From contig JAUMBQ010000006.1 of the NCBI GenBank assembly GCA_032119595.1, positions 1,054,001 to 1,118,000 of the forward strand: 64,000 nt of DNA. The letters run 5' to 3'. Below, piece after piece: positions 48,501 through 57,302 of the stretch; position 1 is the first letter of the stretch; the number at the start of each line of letters is the position of its first letter. The position numbers and the translations under genes are program-made. The notes under the pieces were generated by a model, which worked only from the letters and a program-made list of their open reading frames with translations, was not told the origin of the DNA and searched no databases. Source of the stretch: JAGIBJ01 sp032119595 (GTDB lineage Bacteria; Actinomycetota; Thermoleophilia; Solirubrobacterales; Solirubrobacteraceae).

Positions 48501-49580
48501 TCAGCGCGCGATGCTGCGCAGCAGCGCGAGCGTCTCGGCGGCGGTGCGCTTCCAGGAGAACTCGGCAGCGCGCGTGCGGCCGGCAGCGCGGAGGCGCTGC
48601 GCGAGCGGCGCGTCGGTGAGGACGCGCTCGATGCCGGTCGCGATCGCGGCGGTGTCGAGCGGGTCAACGAGCAGGGCGGCGTCGCCGGCGACCTCCGGCA
48701 GGCTCGACAGGTTCGAGGTAATGACTGGCGCTCCAGCAGCCATCGCTTCGAGCACCGGCAGCCCGAAGCCCTCGTAGAGCGAGGGGTAGACGAACACGGC
48801 GGCGCCGGCGTAGAGCGCGCGGAGCTCGTCCTCTTCGACGCGGCCCAGGAGCTTGGCGCCGCCTTCGTGGGCGGTGCGCAGGATGTCGCTGTCGTCCCAG
48901 CCGCGCGGCCCGACGAGGGCCAGGTCGTGCGACGCGCGGAGGGCATCGGGGAGCTGGCCCCACGCGGCGACGAGCCGCTCGAGGTTCTTGCGCGGCTCCA
49001 GCGTTCCGACGGCCAGCACGTAGGGCTTCTCGAGGTCCGGGTGGCCGGGGCGTGCCACCGGATCGGCGAAGCTCGCGTCAGCCGCGAGCGGGATCGTCGA
49101 CGCCTTCTTGCGCGTGTGCGGGAACAGGCGCTGCAGGTCGGCCTGCGTCGCCTCGGAGATGCACGGCAGCGCGGCCGCGCGGCGCAGCGCCGGGCGGATT
49201 GTCGCGCGCTCGATCGCGGCCGCACGCGACTGCGCCTGGCCGCCCTCGACGAACGGCACGAGGTCGTAGACGACGACGGCGGTCGGCTTCAGGCAGAACC
49301 ACGCCGTGAGGTAGGAGTTGGTCGAGAGGAAGACGTCGGTCGCGCGGCTGGCGCGGGCTGCGGCGGCCACGTGCCAGGCCGGGTCCGGGAGCCCGAGCAG
49401 GCGCCATGTGAAGCGGGCCGGGTCGAGGTCGCCCCAGGGCTTGCGGGCGTAGAGCACGAAGCGCGTATCGCCGGTCGCGCCGGGTTCGTTCCAGGCGGTC
49501 AGCAGTTCGCGCACGTACCGCCCGCGACCCGCCGGCACCTCGGCGGCGGCCCGGGCGTCGACCCCGATCGTGAGCGTCAT
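48501..49580 (-). CDS. GT4-family glycosyltransferase
   Basis: A 359-residue GT-B transferase of the mannosyltransferase type: TIGVDARAAAEVPAGRGRYV, KPTAVVVYDLVPFVEG, YVLAVGTLEPRKNLERLVAA, VFVYPSLYEGFGLPVLEAMA and VITSNLSSLPEVAGDAALLV. It starts at ATG 49580, overlapping the stop of the next gene upstream (49577) as ATGA, so it is the second gene of a two-gene minus-strand operon. Confidence 0.88.
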   Translation of the reverse strand: MTLTIGVDARAAAEVPAGRGRYVRELLTAWNEPGATGDTRFVLYARKPWGDLDPARFTWRLLGLPDPAWHVAAAARASRATDVFLSTNSYLTAWFCLKPTAVVVYDLVPFVEGGQAQSRAAAIERATIRPALRRAAALPCISEATQADLQRLFPHTRKKASTIPLAADASFADPVARPGHPDLEKPYVLAVGTLEPRKNLERLVAAWGQLPDALRASHDLALVGPRGWDDSDILRTAHEGGAKLLGRVEEDELRALYAGAAVFVYPSLYEGFGLPVLEAMAAGAPVITSNLSSLPEVAGDAALLVDPLDTAAIATGIERVLTDAPLAQRLRAAGRTRAAEFSWKRTAAETLALLRSIAR

Positions 49581-50725
49581 CGCTCGTAGCTCGTGGCGAC
49601 CATCGCAAGCGACCGGTCCAGCGACAGCCGCTCGCGGTTGCGCTCCAACCAACCGACGGTCGTTCGCCGCAGCTCGATGCCGCCGTCGACGGCGCGCAAG
49701 ATGGCGTCGGCCAGCACGTCCGGCTCGATCGACGCGGCGATCTCGCCGTTGAGACCAGGCTCGACGAGTTCGGTCGCCGCGTTGTCGGGGCCGTCGACCA
49801 CCACCACGGGCACGCCGTGCGTGGCCGCCTCGACGACGACCAGGCCGTAGCCCTCGCGATCGGAGGGCTGCACGATGCAGCTCGCGCCGGCCATGCCCTT
49901 CGCGAGCTCGTCTTGGTCGACGAACCCGGGGGCCTCGACGATGCCGGTCAGTCCGAGGCGGTCGATCTCCGCGAGCACCTGCTCGCGGTACGGGCCGTCC
50001 CCGTAGAGCGTCGCGCGCAGCGCCGGACGCTGGGCATGGGCGACCGCGAGCGCGGCGACGAGCTGCGGCACGCGCTTCTCCTGCGTATGGCGTCCGGCGT
50101 AGACGACCACCGGGTCGGCGGGCGGCGGGACCACCTCCGGCGCGTCGAGCGAGCCGGCGTACAGGCCGGTGAGCACGAGCGGCTCGAGCTTGCGATTGAG
50201 CTCGGTGAGGCGCCGGCCATGCATGCGGGAGAGCACGTGCGGCTCCTGCTTGATGTGGGTGCACGCCCGCTGCACGGCCCAGCCAACCTTGCCGCCCTTG
50301 GGCCCCAGGTACGCCGCCCAGTACTGCTTCGACCACACCTCGAACCAGTCGCAGACGATCCGGTAGCCGCCGACGCGCCGGGCGACACCGGCCGCGAGCA
50401 GACTGAAGAACGGGAACGACGAGGTGTGCACCACGTCGTACTCGCGGCCGTGGCGCAGCAGGTGCCAGAGCACACCCGCACCGAAGCGCAGCGGCGGCCC
50501 GATCTTGCGGCGCTCGCCGTCGTAGAGCTCCAGATGGCGCTTGCCGATCCCGATCACACGGATGCCCGGAAGGTCCGGCTCCGATCCCGGCTTCCACTGC
50601 GTGAGCGTGAGGTACGTGACCTCGTGGCCGTCGGCGGTGAGGCGCTCGGAGACGTTGCGCAGCCAGCGCTCTCCACCGCCCACCGTCCACGGAAACAGGC
50701 AGTCGTACATCACGCAGATCCGCAC
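49577..50725 (-). CDS. GT4-family glycosyltransferase
   Basis: A 382-residue GT-B transferase. MYDCLFPWTVGGGERWLRNV at the N-terminus is the Gly-rich acceptor loop, VVVYAGRHTQEKRVPQLVAA and TLYGDGPYREQVLAEIDRLG belong to the donor domain, and PSDREGYGLVVVEAATHGVP holds EX7E. GTG 50725 is the likely start (GACGAT 6 nt upstream); 46 further Arg/Pro-rich in-frame codons upstream look non-coding. First gene of the two-gene minus operon. Confidence 0.86.
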   Translation of the reverse strand: MRICVMYDCLFPWTVGGGERWLRNVSERLTADGHEVTYLTLTQWKPGSEPDLPGIRVIGIGKRHLELYDGERRKIGPPLRFGAGVLWHLLRHGREYDVVHTSSFPFFSLLAAGVARRVGGYRIVCDWFEVWSKQYWAAYLGPKGGKVGWAVQRACTHIKQEPHVLSRMHGRRLTELNRKLEPLVLTGLYAGSLDAPEVVPPPADPVVVYAGRHTQEKRVPQLVAALAVAHAQRPALRATLYGDGPYREQVLAEIDRLGLTGIVEAPGFVDQDELAKGMAGASCIVQPSDREGYGLVVVEAATHGVPVVVVDGPDNAATELVEPGLNGEIAASIEPDVLADAILRAVDGGIELRRTTVGWLERNRERLSLDRSLAMVATSYER

Positions 50726-50868
50726 CCGGCGATCGTCGCAGGTCGACCGCGCTGGCCGATCTCCGCGCCCCCTGCCTCGACCGATCGGGTCCCGGCGACG
50801 CCGCGTTCCCGGCGTGTTCGCAACCTTTCCCGGCGCCGGGGGTTCATCGAAGGGTGACCTCAATTCTC

Positions 50869-50874
50869 TATCGT
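50869..50874 (+). promoter_or_regulatory. -10 box TATCGT of the GT2 gene
   Basis: TATCGT ends 6 nt before GTG 50881 and supports this start over GTG 50854. Confidence 0.5.
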
Positions 50875-50880
50875 GGCGGC

Positions 50881-52077
50881 GTGGCCTCCACGACCGACAT
50901 GCTCGCGACGCCGACGCACGACACGCCCGCGGGCGACGAATTCACCGTCTCCGTCGTCATCCCGTGCCTCAACGAGGAAGAGAACATCGAGGCCTGCGTC
51001 ACGCAAGCGCTCGGTGCGATCGCCGCCTCCGGACTCTCCGGCGAGGTCGTCGTCGCCGACAACAACTCCACCGACCGCTCGGCCGAACTCGCCACCGCCG
51101 CCGGGGCGCGCGTGGTGCACGTGAGCGAGCGCGGCTACGGCGCGGCATACCTCGGCGGATTCAGGGCCGCGCGTGGCACGTACATCGTGATGGGCGACGC
51201 CGACCTCACGTACGACTTCAACGAGGTCCCGAACTTCGTCGAGCGCCTGGAAGCCGGCGCCGACATGGTGATGGGCAACCGGATGAACAACATCGCTCCG
51301 GGCGCCATGCCTTGGCTGCACCAGTACATCGGTAACCCGCTGCTGTCGGGCTTCCTCAACCTGCTCTTCAAGACGGGCGTCCGCGACGCACACTGCGGCA
51401 TGCGCGCGGTCCGTCGCTCGGCGCTGCCCCAGCTCGACCTCCGCACGCCGGGCATGGAGTTCGCCTCCGAGATGGTCATCCGCGCGGCCAAGGAGGACCT
51501 GAAGATCGAGCAGTTCGACATCCAGTACTCACCGCGCGGCGGCGAGTCGAAGCTGTCGACCTTCCGCGACGGCTGGCGCCACCTGCGCTTCCTGCTCGCG
51601 CACAGCCCCACGTACCTCTTCCTGATCCCGGGCCTCGCGCTCCTGGCCCTCGGCGCGCTCGTGATGATCACCGTCCTCACGGGCATCGACGTCCTCGGCC
51701 GTTCGTGGTCGGTGCACACGATGATCGGCGGCTCGCTGCTCGTCGTCGTCGGCGTGCAGGTCGTCTGCCTCGGGCTCACCGCCCACGCCTTCGGCACGTA
51801 CTACATGAACGAGCAAGATCCGTGGTTCGATCGGATGCGGGCCCGGTTCAGCCTCGAGCACGGCCTGATCGTGGGTGGCCTCGTGATCCTCGTCGGTTTG
51901 ATCTGGTCGATCGCCGTCGTGCTCCGTTGGGCTGGCGACGACTTCGGCAAGCTCGACGCCGCGAGCCCCGCACTCGCGGCCGCCACGCTGCTCATCGTCG
52001 GCGTGCAGATCTTCTTCTCGTCGTTCCTGATCTCGGTGATCGGCCTGCGCCGCCACCAGGAGACCGGCGCGCGGTAA
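50881..52077 (+). CDS. GT2-family polyprenyl/dolichyl-phosphate-type glycosyltransferase with membrane tail
   Basis: A 398-residue protein. The N-terminal GT-A domain has VVIPCLNEEENIEACVTQAL, VVVADNNSTDRSAELATAAG and the DXD-like GDADLTYDFNEVPNF, as in enzymes that charge polyprenyl phosphate with a sugar. The C-terminal part (from about 235) has four hydrophobic helices. Leaderless GTG 50881. It probably supplies lipid-linked sugar for extracytoplasmic transfer, fitting the neighbouring polytopic membrane protein. Confidence 0.87.
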   Translation: MASTTDMLATPTHDTPAGDEFTVSVVIPCLNEEENIEACVTQALGAIAASGLSGEVVVADNNSTDRSAELATAAGARVVHVSERGYGAAYLGGFRAARGTYIVMGDADLTYDFNEVPNFVERLEAGADMVMGNRMNNIAPGAMPWLHQYIGNPLLSGFLNLLFKTGVRDAHCGMRAVRRSALPQLDLRTPGMEFASEMVIRAAKEDLKIEQFDIQYSPRGGESKLSTFRDGWRHLRFLLAHSPTYLFLIPGLALLALGALVMITVLTGIDVLGRSWSVHTMIGGSLLVVVGVQVVCLGLTAHAFGTYYMNEQDPWFDRMRARFSLEHGLIVGGLVILVGLIWSIAVVLRWAGDDFGKLDAASPALAAATLLIVGVQIFFSSFLISVIGLRRHQETGAR

Positions 52078-52158
52078 CCCGCATCGGCGCCGCTGGACGA
52101 CGCCGCACCGCCCGACGATCACGACAGGCCCCATCGCTCGCGACGGGCCCTTCGAGGC

Positions 52159-54315
52159 CTACGCGACCCAGCCACCCGTAGCGACGAGCAGGCCGAGCAC
52201 CAACAAGAAGCACAGCCCGCCGGCCACGACGCCGGTGAGCGCACTGCGCAGCTCCCCGGCCTTCACGACTGCCGGCACCGCGACCCACCACAGCGCCACC
52301 GGAACGAGCCCGATGACGAGGTAGCGGCCCTGCTCCGGCTGGACTCCCCGCGGCCCGATCGCCCCGTACGCGTAGGCGACGAAGGCGATACCGATCAACG
52401 GCGTGAGCGCGACCGCGACCGCCGCCAGCTTGCGGCCCACAAGGCGTGCGCGTTCCCGGTACAGGCCGACAAATCCGAGCAGGACCGCGACGACGGTCAT
52501 CGCGGCGGTCGCGAGACTCACCGACGTCGGCAAGTAGAAGCGATTCCAGCCGAAGCCGCCCCACGTACCCAGCACATAGATCCGATAGAGGGGCACGTCC
52601 GGTGGATACAGGTCGGTCTTGAGGTGGATAAACGGGACGAACAGCTGCAGGACGTAGTCGATCTTGAAGATCAACGGCACGGGTGCCGAGGCCTGGCCGG
52701 GGGCAACGGGATGCGCGTTGAGCAGCGTCAGCGTCTGCCCGTCGACCAAGCCTGAGGCCGCGGCGAGCACGGCCAGGGTGCCGAAGCCGCCGGCCGCCGC
52801 CGCGGCGGCCGCACGGCCGATCTGGAGCGGATCACGCCGCAGGAACCCGGCGACGACGACAGCCACGAGGAACGCCGCGCCGACACCGAAGCCCGACCCC
52901 TTCGCGATCGGGAGCACCGCGATCAGGCTTCCCGCCGCGGCGTACCACCACAGTGATCGGCTCGGTTTCACGAGCACCCCGATGACGGCCACGAAGGCGG
53001 CGGCCGCGACCACGTTGACGAGCGTGTCGTTGTTGACCGTGCCGCCCACCGACCCGGCGATCGGGAACGTCGCCGCAGCGAGCCCCGCGAGCGCGGCGGC
53101 GCGGCGGCGGCCCGGCACCATCAGCGCCGCGGCCCAGGCAGCGAACCCGGCGATCAGCGAGGCCAACAGCGCCGTCACCAGGCGAGCCGCGTAGAGCTGA
53201 TCCGACAACCCATCCCCGGCGACCTTGATCGCGGGCGCGATGAGCGCGTAATACAGCGCTGAGTGGCCAGAGGCCGACTCGGTGAAGCCGCCGCCGTCGT
53301 CGCGCGGGAGGTCATCGGCGTCGTTGACGTCGCGGCGCATCGTCGCCGTGAGCGGGTTGCGGGCACCGCGGTCGATCACGACGGCGTTGTGCCGAAGGAC
53401 GCTGTAGACCGTGTCGACCTGGGTGGAATAGGGCGGGCGGTTCAGGCTGCGGCCCGGGTCGGCGCGCTTGCCGGTCGTGGCGACGTGCTGGGCGTACGCG
53501 AAGTGCTCGGGCTCATCCGGGCCCTGGAAGATCGGCGTGATCGTGGCCCACGTGAACGTGATGCCGAACGCACCGACGACGCACCACAGGCCGACGCGGC
53601 GCGCGGAGCGAGCCGGCGCCGTGGCCAGATTCCACAGCAGCAGCGCCAGCGAGGCCGGCACGAGCACCAGGAGCACCAGCCCGATCAGGAATGGCGACAT
53701 CCCGGAAGGGCTCAGGTGCGAGAGGCTCACGAGGCCGCCACCGAGGCGCTGGAAGCCGGTCGTCGTCTTGCCCGGCACCGCCATGAACCGCACGGTCGGC
53801 TCGAGCGACCCGAGCGACACGCCGTTCGCGTAGGCAAAGCCTCCGCCGGCCCGGCGGCTGATCGTCGCCCCCAGGATGTCGACCTGCGGACCAGCACCGA
53901 CCCGCGCCACGCAAAGCCGCGCGCGCACCTCGCGCTCGACCGGGCGCGCGAGCTTCAGCTCCACGGAACTCACGCCGCCTGGAGGGCTGGCCGGCTCCAC
54001 GGGAATCCGTTCACCACCCCGAAGATCCAGGAAGCCCTGGAGCCGGGCCGGGACCGACGGCTGGCCGTAGCCGACCGCCAATGCGACCGTGCCCGTGCCA
54101 GCCGGCACGACGGTGTCCGACGTGCACACGGTGTCGAGATTGTTGACCAGGGTCGCGATGACGGCGGCCGACCCAACGCCGTTGGAGCCCAGCGGCACCC
54201 GCGAACTCTGGCTGAGCTTCAGCGCGATCGCCAATGCCCCCACGACCAGCATGAGGACGGCGACAAGCGTGACGAGACGCCCAGGCGACCGCCACTTGGC
54301 GGAACCGAAGGGCAC
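52159..54315 (-). CDS. DUF2142 polytopic membrane protein
   Basis: A 718-residue membrane protein of the DUF2142 family, recognised by the motif FQGPDEPEHFAYAQHVATTG after a cytoplasmic/extracellular N-terminal domain and by about a dozen hydrophobic segments. The PDEPxHF motif resembles the acidic loop of GT-C glycosyltransferases, so transfer of a sugar from a polyprenyl carrier on the outer face is a likely role. GTG 54315 lies one base after the pyrE stop. Downstream member of the pyrE operon. Confidence 0.82.
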   Translation of the reverse strand: MPFGSAKWRSPGRLVTLVAVLMLVVGALAIALKLSQSSRVPLGSNGVGSAAVIATLVNNLDTVCTSDTVVPAGTGTVALAVGYGQPSVPARLQGFLDLRGGERIPVEPASPPGGVSSVELKLARPVEREVRARLCVARVGAGPQVDILGATISRRAGGGFAYANGVSLGSLEPTVRFMAVPGKTTTGFQRLGGGLVSLSHLSPSGMSPFLIGLVLLVLVPASLALLLWNLATAPARSARRVGLWCVVGAFGITFTWATITPIFQGPDEPEHFAYAQHVATTGKRADPGRSLNRPPYSTQVDTVYSVLRHNAVVIDRGARNPLTATMRRDVNDADDLPRDDGGGFTESASGHSALYYALIAPAIKVAGDGLSDQLYAARLVTALLASLIAGFAAWAAALMVPGRRRAAALAGLAAATFPIAGSVGGTVNNDTLVNVVAAAAFVAVIGVLVKPSRSLWWYAAAGSLIAVLPIAKGSGFGVGAAFLVAVVVAGFLRRDPLQIGRAAAAAAAGGFGTLAVLAAASGLVDGQTLTLLNAHPVAPGQASAPVPLIFKIDYVLQLFVPFIHLKTDLYPPDVPLYRIYVLGTWGGFGWNRFYLPTSVSLATAAMTVVAVLLGFVGLYRERARLVGRKLAAVAVALTPLIGIAFVAYAYGAIGPRGVQPEQGRYLVIGLVPVALWWVAVPAVVKAGELRSALTGVVAGGLCFLLVLGLLVATGGWVA

Positions 54316-54316
54316 G

Positions 54317-54970
54317 TCAGCCTCGGTAGATCTCGTCGATCGTCACGAGTGCCGTCAGCGGAACGCCCGCTTTGGCTGCGATGACCTCTGCGCCGCCAGC
54401 GAGGCGGTCGAGCACGGTGAGCACGCCGACAACGTTGCGGCCCTCGGCCTGGAGCGCTTCAAGCGCTTGCACCGTCGAGCCGCCGGTCGTGACGACGTCT
54501 TCGACCACGAGCAGCCGGTCGGAATCGGTGAGCAGCGGCCCCTCGACGCGACGCTGGAGGCCGTGGGCCTTGCTCTCCTTGCGAACGAAGAAGGCGCGGT
54601 CGGCGGTGCGATCGCCGCGAGACGCGGTGCCGTCGCCGAGGCCGGCCAAGCCGGCGCAAGCCACGGGATCGGCGCCCATCGTCATGCCACCGATGGCCGT
54701 CGCCCCAAGGCGAATCGCCTCCGCAGCCACGAGCTGCCCGAGCACGCCAAACCACGGCTGGCGCAGGATCGTCCGCTTCGCGTCGACGTAGTACTTCGCC
54801 TCTTTGCCGCTGGAGAGCACGACGTCGCCGATGATCAGCGCGTGCTCGGCCAGGCCGCGCGCCAGCTCAAGGCGCGCGGCCGCGAGCTGCGGGCTGCAGA
54901 GTTCGGCGGGGAGATCGGTGCGCTCGACGAGCGGCACCAGGGAACGGCGCGTGGACCCGGCTTCGGTCAT
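54317..54970 (-). CDS. pyrE: Orotate phosphoribosyltransferase
   Basis: A 217-residue PRTase that makes orotidine monophosphate in pyrimidine synthesis. Motifs: DVVLSSGKEAKYYVDAKRTI at the orotate-binding start, GGMTMGADPVACAGL, RKESKAHGLQRRVEGPL in the flexible catalytic loop, and the PRPP motif LLVVEDVVTTGGSTVQALEA. ATG 54970 overlaps the stop of the upstream L,D-transpeptidase gene. No other pyr gene is next to it. Confidence 0.92.
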   Translation of the reverse strand: MTEAGSTRRSLVPLVERTDLPAELCSPQLAAARLELARGLAEHALIIGDVVLSSGKEAKYYVDAKRTILRQPWFGVLGQLVAAEAIRLGATAIGGMTMGADPVACAGLAGLGDGTASRGDRTADRAFFVRKESKAHGLQRRVEGPLLTDSDRLLVVEDVVTTGGSTVQALEALQAEGRNVVGVLTVLDRLAGGAEVIAAKAGVPLTALVTIDEIYRG

Positions 54971-55938
54971 GCGTAGACGTCGACCTTGGTGCCGTAGCGA
55001 ACCCACCGGAAGATGCTCATCGCATCCGGGACGGGCACGCGCAGGCAGCCGTGGCTGGCGTTGTAGATCGGGACGCTCTTGTAGCCGTGGATCGCATAAC
55101 CGCGGATGAAGTACGAGGAGTGCACCATCCCCTTGGCGTTCGTACCGAGGTCCTTGCGGTAGACCGAGAACGACCCCTTGATGGTCGGCGTCGCCGGCGC
55201 GCCCGTCGACGTCGGGTAGATCCGTTCGACCTTGCCGCCGTCGCCGATGAGCGCCAGGAGCTGCATGGAGAGGTCAGCTTCGATGTGACGGCCGTGGCCC
55301 GGGAAGCGGACGTTCCAGCTGCCCTCACCGCGCGCGAGGCGCTTGGCGAGCGTGGTGTCGTAGGTCGAGGTGCGCGAGAGACCGAGGCGCTTGCGCACCG
55401 CGACCAGCGCGCGCTGCGTGCGGCCATCCATCTGCCCGGGGTTGCCGAGCACGTATCCGTGGCGCTTCAGGACCGCCTGCATCATGCGGATCGACCGGTC
55501 TGGCGAACCGGGACCGACGCGGCGCGGGATCGCGTCGAACTCCACGACGTCGCCCACGACCCGCCCGGCCACACGAACGCCGACGCGATAGGTGCCGACG
55601 GTGTGGGTCTTGACCGGCGACTTGAACGTCGCGACGCCGTTCTCGATCGTCAGCGCGACCTTGCGGCGGTGCGTGATCTTGCCATCGCGAGCGATGCGCA
55701 CCTCAGCCTCGGTCGAACCATCGGCCGGAGCGGGGAACGACGCCCGCAGGCCAACCGACGCCTTGGGTTCAGCGACAGTGAGCGCGTTGCCGCCATTGAC
55801 CCGCTCGATCCGAACCGGGGAACCGGGAGCGGGGTTGTGCGGTGCGGCCTGGGCGACGCCACCGAGCGTGACCGAGAAGGCGACCGCCGGAAGGAGCGCC
55901 GAGCGGGCTCCCCGGGCGAGGACGGGCGTGAGGTTCAT
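54967..55938 (-). CDS. Secreted L,D-transpeptidase (YkuD) with peptidoglycan-binding domain
   Basis: A 323-residue exported enzyme that forms 3-3 crosslinks or attaches proteins to peptidoglycan. Signal peptide 1-31 (LLPAVAFSVTLGGVAQA); Ig-like region about 35-140; peptidoglycan-binding domain about 145-200 (QAVLKRHGYVLGNPGQMDGR); YkuD domain about 205-323 with His in GYAIHGYKSVP and the catalytic C298 in NASHGCLRVPVPDAM. It overlaps pyrE by 4 nt. A cell-wall enzyme leading a nucleotide gene is unusual but the overlap implies co-expression. Confidence 0.92.
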   Translation of the reverse strand: MNLTPVLARGARSALLPAVAFSVTLGGVAQAAPHNPAPGSPVRIERVNGGNALTVAEPKASVGLRASFPAPADGSTEAEVRIARDGKITHRRKVALTIENGVATFKSPVKTHTVGTYRVGVRVAGRVVGDVVEFDAIPRRVGPGSPDRSIRMMQAVLKRHGYVLGNPGQMDGRTQRALVAVRKRLGLSRTSTYDTTLAKRLARGEGSWNVRFPGHGRHIEADLSMQLLALIGDGGKVERIYPTSTGAPATPTIKGSFSVYRKDLGTNAKGMVHSSYFIRGYAIHGYKSVPIYNASHGCLRVPVPDAMSIFRWVRYGTKVDVYA

Positions 55939-55994
55939 CTGCGAGTTGGAGCCGTAGGGAGAGAGTGGATGGAGCGGACCGGTTGCGGGGTTCG

Positions 55995-57281
55995 CTACAG
56001 AGTGGCGTGTTCCTCGGCGGGCATGCGCGCCGAGTCCTTGGGCACCGGCGGAAAGACCCGCTTGATCCCCTGGCCGATGCCGTACGCCGTGAGGAGCGCA
56101 ATGACCGGTCCGATCGCAATCAGCCCGTAGATCCAGTCTGCAGCCGGATCGGAATTGAAGCCGGTCGCCATCGCATTATTCACGGCGTGGATGGCGATCG
56201 GCACGTAGAGCGACCCGCTCCAGTGATACGCCAAGGCCAGCACGATCCCCAGCAGCATCAGCACGGGCAGGAAGTCGTCCTGTCCACCGCCGAGGTGGAC
56301 TCCGCCAAACACGAGGCCCGAGATGATCGCGCCGCCGGCCAGGCCGCCGCGCGGCCCCCACTTCGACGTGAGTCCATCGCGCAGCGTGCGGAACAGCAGC
56401 CCGCGGAAGAGCAGCTCCTCGGCCACCGGCGCGGCGACGGTAAACAGCAGCGCGAACACCACGTCTTTGAGGATCGCGTCGCCGAAGCCCGTGTCCTGCA
56501 GCATCGTGTTGTCGTTCTCCTCCAGGCCGAGCGCCGAGGCGTAGAGCGCGGCGAACACGTAGAAGACGACCACGGCGGCCAGGAGCACACCGATCGAGCG
56601 CCCGAGCGGCGCCCTGCGAAGCCCGAGCTGCTCGGGCCGCAGGTGCTTGACGACCAGGAACGGCAGCAGCACGACGATCGCAACCCAGCAGACGTCCTGC
56701 ATGAGCCCGAACCAGTGGGCGTAGCGCTCGACGATGTCGGTCTCGCTCCCGCCCTCGGAGGCCTTGATGGCCACGACGAGCGCGATCTGCGCCGGAACGA
56801 TGCCGAACAACGCGACGAGGATGCCGAGCGGCCCGAGCCACCAGCGCCACGGGCGGTCGGAGTCGACCGGTGACGGCTGCGGATCCGGGTGCACGAAGAT
56901 GGGGCCGCCCGCGACGGGCGCGTACCCAGGCTGGCCACCGGGAATGCCGGGAATGCCCGCGCCGACCGGAGGGCCGCCGCCGGGCTGGACGAAGACCGGC
57001 CCGCCGGGGTGCGGCTGCACCGACCGCGGACCTTGCCCGCCGCCAGCGGGCGTTCCATCGGGCTTCACGAACTGCGGCGGCACCTGCCCAGGCGCGGGCC
57101 GGTCGGGGTTCACGAAGACGGGCGCACCCTGGCCGGGCGCCGGCTGGCGCGGGCGTTCGAACACCGGCGGGGCGTCGGCCTCGGGGACCGCCCGCTCAGG
57201 CTGGCGCTGCGTGACGTCTTCCCAGATCGACGACGAACCATCGTCGCCAGAGCCCTCTGGGCCCGGCTCAGCCGCAGACAT
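55995..57281 (-). CDS. CPBP-family membrane protein with long Pro/Gly-rich N-terminal repeats
   Basis: A 428-residue protein. Residues 1 to about 145 are disordered and made of repeats of the kind PVFVNPDRPAPGQ, PQFVKPDGTPAGG and PVFVQPGGGPP. Then about eight transmembrane helices and the CPBP (Rce1/CAAX-protease-like) core: APVAEELLFRGLLFRTLRDG (motif EExxxR), GGVHLG (FxxxH equivalent) and HAVNNAMAT. CPBP proteins are intramembrane metalloproteases or bacteriocin-immunity type; substrate unknown. ATG 57281 begins the frame. The next gene (also CPBP) is 21 nt upstream. Confidence 0.85.
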   Translation of the reverse strand: MSAAEPGPEGSGDDGSSSIWEDVTQRQPERAVPEADAPPVFERPRQPAPGQGAPVFVNPDRPAPGQVPPQFVKPDGTPAGGGQGPRSVQPHPGGPVFVQPGGGPPVGAGIPGIPGGQPGYAPVAGGPIFVHPDPQPSPVDSDRPWRWWLGPLGILVALFGIVPAQIALVVAIKASEGGSETDIVERYAHWFGLMQDVCWVAIVVLLPFLVVKHLRPEQLGLRRAPLGRSIGVLLAAVVVFYVFAALYASALGLEENDNTMLQDTGFGDAILKDVVFALLFTVAAPVAEELLFRGLLFRTLRDGLTSKWGPRGGLAGGAIISGLVFGGVHLGGGQDDFLPVLMLLGIVLALAYHWSGSLYVPIAIHAVNNAMATGFNSDPAADWIYGLIAIGPVIALLTAYGIGQGIKRVFPPVPKDSARMPAEEHATL

Positions 57282-57302
57282 CAAGGCTCACCGGGGGCGC
57301 GT

